A stretch of 10,816 nucleotides of DNA from Desulfobacteraceae bacterium. GTDB lineage: Bacteria; Desulfobacterota; Desulfobacteria; Desulfobacterales; Desulfobacteraceae. Positions 7,601-10,816 of this stretch are shown piece by piece. The stretch spans positions 1-10,816 of the forward strand of contig JAABSK010000081.1 in the NCBI GenBank assembly GCA_011390435.1. Direction: 5' to 3'. The notes below the pieces were generated by a model. It saw nothing but the letters and a program-made list of their open reading frames with translations. It was not told the origin of the DNA and made no database searches. A program made the position numbers and the translations under genes. Within the stretch, counting starts at the first letter, position 1. Each line of letters begins with the position of its first letter.

Positions 7601-8083
7601 TTACTTTGAAACCCGAACGGTTCCATTGGAAGCGGTAATGATCCGTACCCGGTCTCCGGCTGTAATCATGACGTCTGCCTCCTGAACCACCACAATGGTC
7701 TGGCCGCTGTCTTTATTCACAATAATTTCAAGGCCCTGCCTGCGGGTGATCCCTTCTTCAGCAGCCGTACCCCCTGCTGCACCGGCAAGGGCACCGAGAA
7801 CCGTGGCAACTGTCCTGCCGGACCCGCTGCCCACAGTACTGCCCAGCACACCACCAGCCACGCCGCCGGCAGCAGTGCCGATGGGAGTCTTGGTGCCTTC
7901 AATCATGACCTGCTTGACCGATTCAACCGTCCCGGTTTCCACCGTCTGAACCTGGCGGGCCTCATCTCTTGAATAGACCTCACCGGAACGGCTTGACGCA
8001 CATCCGGTGAGCGCCAGGCAACCAGCTACCAGAATAAAAACAATTGCGCCGATGCCAGCGCTATTTGATCTGAATACATTCAT
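7601..8083 (-). CDS. slyB: SlyB-like outer-membrane lipoprotein with glycine zipper
   Basis: A 160-residue lipoprotein when started at the ATG at 8083. The N-terminus is a hydrophobic signal peptide ending in the lipobox L-T-G-C, with Cys28 as the lipidated residue; the next residue is Ala, not Asp, which fits sorting to the outer membrane. Then comes a SlyB/PcP-type segment (SGEVYSRDEARQVQTVETGT, about 32-51), a glycine-zipper region about 69-106 rich in GG and GxxxG spacing, and a small beta domain ending VRVSK. In enterobacteria SlyB is a PhoP-regulated lipoprotein that stabilises outer-membrane proteins under stress; carrying that role over here is inference. An in-frame TTG one codon upstream (8086) is an alternative start; a GGAG lies 13 nt before the ATG or 10 nt before the TTG. 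A promoter candidate lies at 8135-8163. Confidence 0.88.
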   Translation of the reverse strand: MNVFRSNSAGIGAIVFILVAGCLALTGCASSRSGEVYSRDEARQVQTVETGTVESVKQVMIEGTKTPIGTAAGGVAGGVLGSTVGSGSGRTVATVLGALAGAAGGTAAEEGITRRQGLEIIVNKDSGQTIVVVQEADVMITAGDRVRIITASNGTVRVSK

Positions 8084-8134
8084 CAATTTGGTTCTTCTCC
8101 CTGCAAAAAAGGTTGATATCTATCATTACGTTTT

Positions 8135-8163
8135 ATTTTACGCTAGGTTTGCATTTGCTTCAA
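8135..8163 (-). promoter_or_regulatory. Candidate sigma70 promoter for the SlyB-like lipoprotein
   Basis: On the minus strand TTGAAG (8158-8163) and TAAAAT (8135-8140) are separated by exactly 17 bases. Matches to consensus are 4 of 6 and 5 of 6. Transcription would begin near 8128, giving a leader of about 45 bases. This is the best promoter-like sequence I found in the window. It lies in the 140-base gap between the lipoprotein and MFS genes, which otherwise shows no gene and no convincing terminator. Confidence 0.55.
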
Positions 8164-8166
8164 GCA
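8156..8166. repeat. Perfect 11-base palindrome over the -35 box of the lipoprotein promoter
   Basis: TGCTT-C-AAGCA is a perfect inverted repeat around one central base and covers the -35 hexamer at 8158-8163. Its position would suit a repressor or activator site, but it is short and no other copy was noticed in the window. Confidence 0.3.
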
Positions 8167-8223
8167 TTCAATTTTTGGCGTTTTCACTTCATGAACAGGA
8201 AACAGCCGTCCAGAAAGCCGTTG

Positions 8224-9432
8224 CTATTTTTTGACCACATACCGCCGGCAGGAGATTGCTGTAAAAAAAAGTGCTGCCACGGCCATCATGATGCCGCCGC
8301 ACAAAAAACTGACCCTGAGACTTAAAAAATCCACAGCAACACCGGCGGCCATTGATCCGGTCATCATCCCCAGGCTGTGGGCAACAGTCATAATGGCCAT
8401 AACAGCACCCATGGCCTTTTTTTTTTCACCTTTGAGCACCGCATATCCCATAATGGCCGGCATGGAGATACCGCCGCCCAGACCAAAGACAGAGACCCCC
8501 ACCACCAGGTCCATGAAAGTTGCTGCACGGAACAGAAGCACCATTCCCAGTGCAGACAGGACCCCGCCCAGAACCGTCAACCCGCCTTTATTGATCCGGT
8601 CGGCCACCCATCCCATGGGCAGATTGAAGATACCGGAAACAAACACCCCAAGTGTGGCAAGAAAACCGATCATCGACCCGGGCAGGTTGAAGGTGGTATC
8701 GGCAAACAGCGGCAGAAAACTCCAGATCACCCCGATACAGGCGGTATATGCATACCGGAAGGTAAAAATGGAAATCAGGTCCGGGTCTTTTAACAATTCC
8801 GACCAGGTGGATGGGGCCTGTGATCTGATTTTAACAGTTTCCCGGTCTACCGGCGGCAGCAGAAAAATACAGAGCAGCAATCCGATTCCGGACAATCCTC
8901 CCATACAGACAAATGCGGCATCAAGGGAAAAGATCTCCTTGATGCCACCGCCCATCATCGGTCCCAGGCTCAGGCTCAAAAACATGGAGAGGTTGAAAAG
9001 CCCCATGGAGTAGCTTTCAGAACCCGGTGTGGTGATCTCACCCACATACGCCTGTACCACCGGCATGATCATGGCAGATCCTGCCCCTTGAACAAACCGC
9101 AGCAGAATCAATGATTCAATCGAATCGGAAAAGATAAAGGCAATGGAAATCAGTGAATAGACCAGCAGCCCTGCAACAATAAAGGGTTTTCTGCCCCGCA
9201 CATCAGACAGTCGGCCAAAATAAGGTAAAAGAAAGGTCCGGGAAATGGAGAATGATCCGAAAATCATGCCGATATAGATGCCGCTGGCCCCTAAATCATT
9301 GGCATACACCGGCAGCAGCGGCACAACGATTCCCACGCCGGTAATGGTTGAAAAAATGGCAAAAAACAGGGTGATGAACACCCCTTTGCTGTCGGTGGGA
9401 ATCACCCGACCCAGCGATATCAGGCCAGACAT
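8224..9432 (-). CDS. Major facilitator superfamily transporter, probable drug/metabolite exporter
   Basis: A 402-residue hydrophobic protein with the twelve-helix pattern of the MFS, in the style of the TetA-like proton-coupled exporters. The loop between helices 2 and 3 carries motif A, GRLSDVRGRKP (73-83). A weaker copy, GWVADRINKG, marks the equivalent loop in the second half. The first helix starts near residue 18 after a short N-terminal tail. The substrate cannot be read from sequence. The ATG at 9432 overlaps the end of the helicase gene by 13 bases (9420-9432) in another frame and has no clear ribosome binding site, which suggests translational coupling; a GTG at codon 10 is an alternative start. 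Codons 336-339 contain a run of ten A on the coding strand (8417-8426). No terminator stands out downstream. Confidence 0.9.
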   Translation of the reverse strand: MSGLISLGRVIPTDSKGVFITLFFAIFSTITGVGIVVPLLPVYANDLGASGIYIGMIFGSFSISRTFLLPYFGRLSDVRGRKPFIVAGLLVYSLISIAFIFSDSIESLILLRFVQGAGSAMIMPVVQAYVGEITTPGSESYSMGLFNLSMFLSLSLGPMMGGGIKEIFSLDAAFVCMGGLSGIGLLLCIFLLPPVDRETVKIRSQAPSTWSELLKDPDLISIFTFRYAYTACIGVIWSFLPLFADTTFNLPGSMIGFLATLGVFVSGIFNLPMGWVADRINKGGLTVLGGVLSALGMVLLFRAATFMDLVVGVSVFGLGGGISMPAIMGYAVLKGEKKKAMGAVMAIMTVAHSLGMMTGSMAAGVAVDFLSLRVSFLCGGIMMAVAALFFTAISCRRYVVKK

Positions 9433-10816
9433 TCCCGGATCTGTTCGATGAACCGGCTGGGAGACGCAAATTCTCCTTTCCGGTAATTGGCATGGGTCAG
9501 GTATAAAAACCGCTCTGCCCGGGTCATGGCCACATACATCAGGCGGCGCTCTTCAAAGACGGCTCGATCACCTGCATCAATGGAGCGCCAGTGGGGGAAC
9601 AGGCGCTCTTCACACCCCACGATAAAGACCGTGTCATATTCCAGCCCCTTTGCCGAATGAATGGTCAAAAAAGAAACCCCTCCGGTATCTGAAGCATCGT
9701 CATCCTCCCTGTCCTCCCGGATCAGGGCTGCCTCTTCAAGGTATTCAATCAGGGTATCTCTGGTGCGGGCAGTATGAATCAGCTGCTCAATGTTTTCTTT
9801 TTTTGATATAAACTCTTCAGAGGTTTTGGTTTTTTTCTGCAGATAATCCAGATACCCGGTTCTGTCGATCACCACCTCCATCGCTCTTGCCGGCGGCAGA
9901 GAAGCGATTTCATCAAGGATGCCGAGTACTTCTGAAATGTTTTCATGGAGTTTTTTGCTCAATACCCGGTCTGCCACCATGATTCTGGCGGCATCCTGAA
10001 GACTGGTATTTTCAGATCGCATGTCTGCCATCTTCCGGATCATGGACGGGCCGATGCCCCGTTTGGGCGTATTGATGATCCGCTCAAAAGAGACGTCATC
10101 GCCGGGAAAAAAAGCAGCACTCAGGTATGAATTAATGTCCAGCACCTCCATCCGCTCAAAAAACCCCTGGGACCCTTTCAGGGAGTAAGGAATCCGGTAG
10201 GCCCTGAAAATTTTTTCAAAGGGGAGTGAACAGAATTTTGTCCGGTACACCACAGCGATCCTGTCCAGACCGACACCCTGACCCTGGCGGTTCATGCCTT
10301 TGATCCGACGGGCAACCCATTCTGCTTCATGGGTATCGGATAGAAAATCATATATTTCCACCACCCCGCCTTTTTTCCTGGAAAAACATTTTTTTTCCAT
10401 CTTGTCAGGATTGTAATCGATCAGGTCGTTGGCTGTCTGGACGATTTCATCAGCAGAGCGATAATTTTCCTCGAGCCTGAAAATTTTTGCATCGGTATAG
10501 GTTTTTGGAAAATCCAGGAAATGATTGATATTTGACCCCCGGAACCCATACACAGCCTGCCAGTCGTCCCCGACACAAAACAGATTCCTGTGGGATCCGA
10601 GCAGCAGGCTGGTCAATTCTTCCTGCAGATTATTGGTGTCCTGGTATTCATCCACCAGAATATAGGAGAAATACTGCTGATACCGGGTTCTCACATCAAT
10701 ATGGTCCCGGAGCAGATCCCGGGTCTTGAGCAGGATATTGTCAAAATCCACGGAATTCATTTCCATGAGGCGCTGCTCATATTGTGAATAGATATCCTGA
10801 AGCCGGATACCGAAAA
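9420..10816 (-). CDS. UvrD/Rep-type superfamily 1A DNA helicase, C-terminal part, cut by window edge
   Basis: The frame is open to the right edge; an internal ATG at 10766 is not the true start, because the codons before it (IYSQYEQRLMEMNSVDFDNI) continue the conserved helicase sequence. The visible 464 residues hold Walker B motif II DEYQDTN (about 10632-10652), motif III GDDWQAVYGFRG, motif IV EENYRS, motif V TIHSAKGLEYD and motif VI LMYVAMTRAERF. The Q motif and Walker A should lie beyond the edge. Such enzymes are ATP-driven 3'-5' helicases acting in repair or replication restart. Motif III has Trp (codon 10560-10562) where UvrD/PcrA usually have Asp. The protein stops soon after motif VI (SPSRFIEQIRECLA), lacking the long C-terminal tail of UvrD. 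Which orthologue group it belongs to is open. The MFS gene overlaps its 3' end. Confidence 0.92.
   Translation of the reverse strand, partial: FGIRLQDIYSQYEQRLMEMNSVDFDNILLKTRDLLRDHIDVRTRYQQYFSYILVDEYQDTNNLQEELTSLLLGSHRNLFCVGDDWQAVYGFRGSNINHFLDFPKTYTDAKIFRLEENYRSADEIVQTANDLIDYNPDKMEKKCFSRKKGGVVEIYDFLSDTHEAEWVARRIKGMNRQGQGVGLDRIAVVYRTKFCSLPFEKIFRAYRIPYSLKGSQGFFERMEVLDINSYLSAAFFPGDDVSFERIINTPKRGIGPSMIRKMADMRSENTSLQDAARIMVADRVLSKKLHENISEVLGILDEIASLPPARAMEVVIDRTGYLDYLQKKTKTSEEFISKKENIEQLIHTARTRDTLIEYLEEAALIREDREDDDASDTGGVSFLTIHSAKGLEYDTVFIVGCEERLFPHWRSIDAGDRAVFEERRLMYVAMTRAERFLYLTHANYRKGEFASPSRFIEQIRECLA

Noticed and set aside
8007..8325. Small plus-strand open frames in the gap between the lipoprotein and MFS genes
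   Set aside because: They overlap annotated genes at both ends and the lipoprotein promoter, and their translations show no recognisable feature.
8231..9013. 260-codon plus-strand open frame opposite the MFS gene
   Set aside because: It is antisense to a clear MFS transporter, has a low-complexity Pro/Thr/Ile-rich translation and shows no recognisable domain.
1..10816. A defence island, CRISPR array, prophage or transposon
   Set aside because: No repeat arrays, integrase or transposase motifs, or toxin-antitoxin-like gene pairs are visible; the UvrD-type helicase has the complete C-terminal motifs of a stand-alone repair-type enzyme and no nuclease partner beside it.

Overview
This window looks like an ordinary stretch of a free-living Gram-negative bacterial chromosome. 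Gene content suggests an anaerobic Deltaproteobacterium of the Desulfobacterales type: a cytoplasmic-looking molybdopterin oxidoreductase, a large Cache/PAS/GGDEF/EAL sensor, an outer-membrane SlyB-like lipoprotein, and roughly balanced base composition. That placement is an inference from gene style, not from a marker gene. There are no rRNA or tRNA genes, transposases, integrases, CRISPR arrays or phage genes that I can see.

Layout: (1) 1-448, minus strand: N-terminal third of an Xaa-Pro aminopeptidase, cut by the left edge. (2) 449-717: divergent intergenic region. (3) 718-5687, plus strand: a two-gene unit, a 695-residue molybdopterin oxidoreductase followed after 17 bp by a 954-residue membrane sensor with both GGDEF and EAL domains. 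(4) 5684-7528, minus: TypA/BipA translational GTPase, converging on the sensor so that the two stop codons overlap in TTAA. (5) 7601-8083, minus: SlyB-like glycine-zipper lipoprotein with a good candidate sigma70 promoter at 8135-8163. (6) 8224-10816, minus: a UvrD/Rep-type helicase (cut by the right edge) and, overlapping its 3' end by 13 bp, a 402-residue MFS exporter.

The most distinctive part is the plus-strand pair. The molybdoenzyme has an intact four-cysteine [4Fe-4S] motif, but serine rather than cysteine at the position where this superfamily normally supplies the molybdenum ligand. It has no export signal, and no electron-transfer or membrane-anchor subunit lies beside it. Its apparent operon partner is a c-di-GMP turnover protein with a periplasmic ligand-binding region. 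A link between the enzyme's substrate or product and c-di-GMP signalling is a reasonable but untested hypothesis. The remaining genes are housekeeping or common accessory functions, and I see no multi-gene defence or biosynthetic system.
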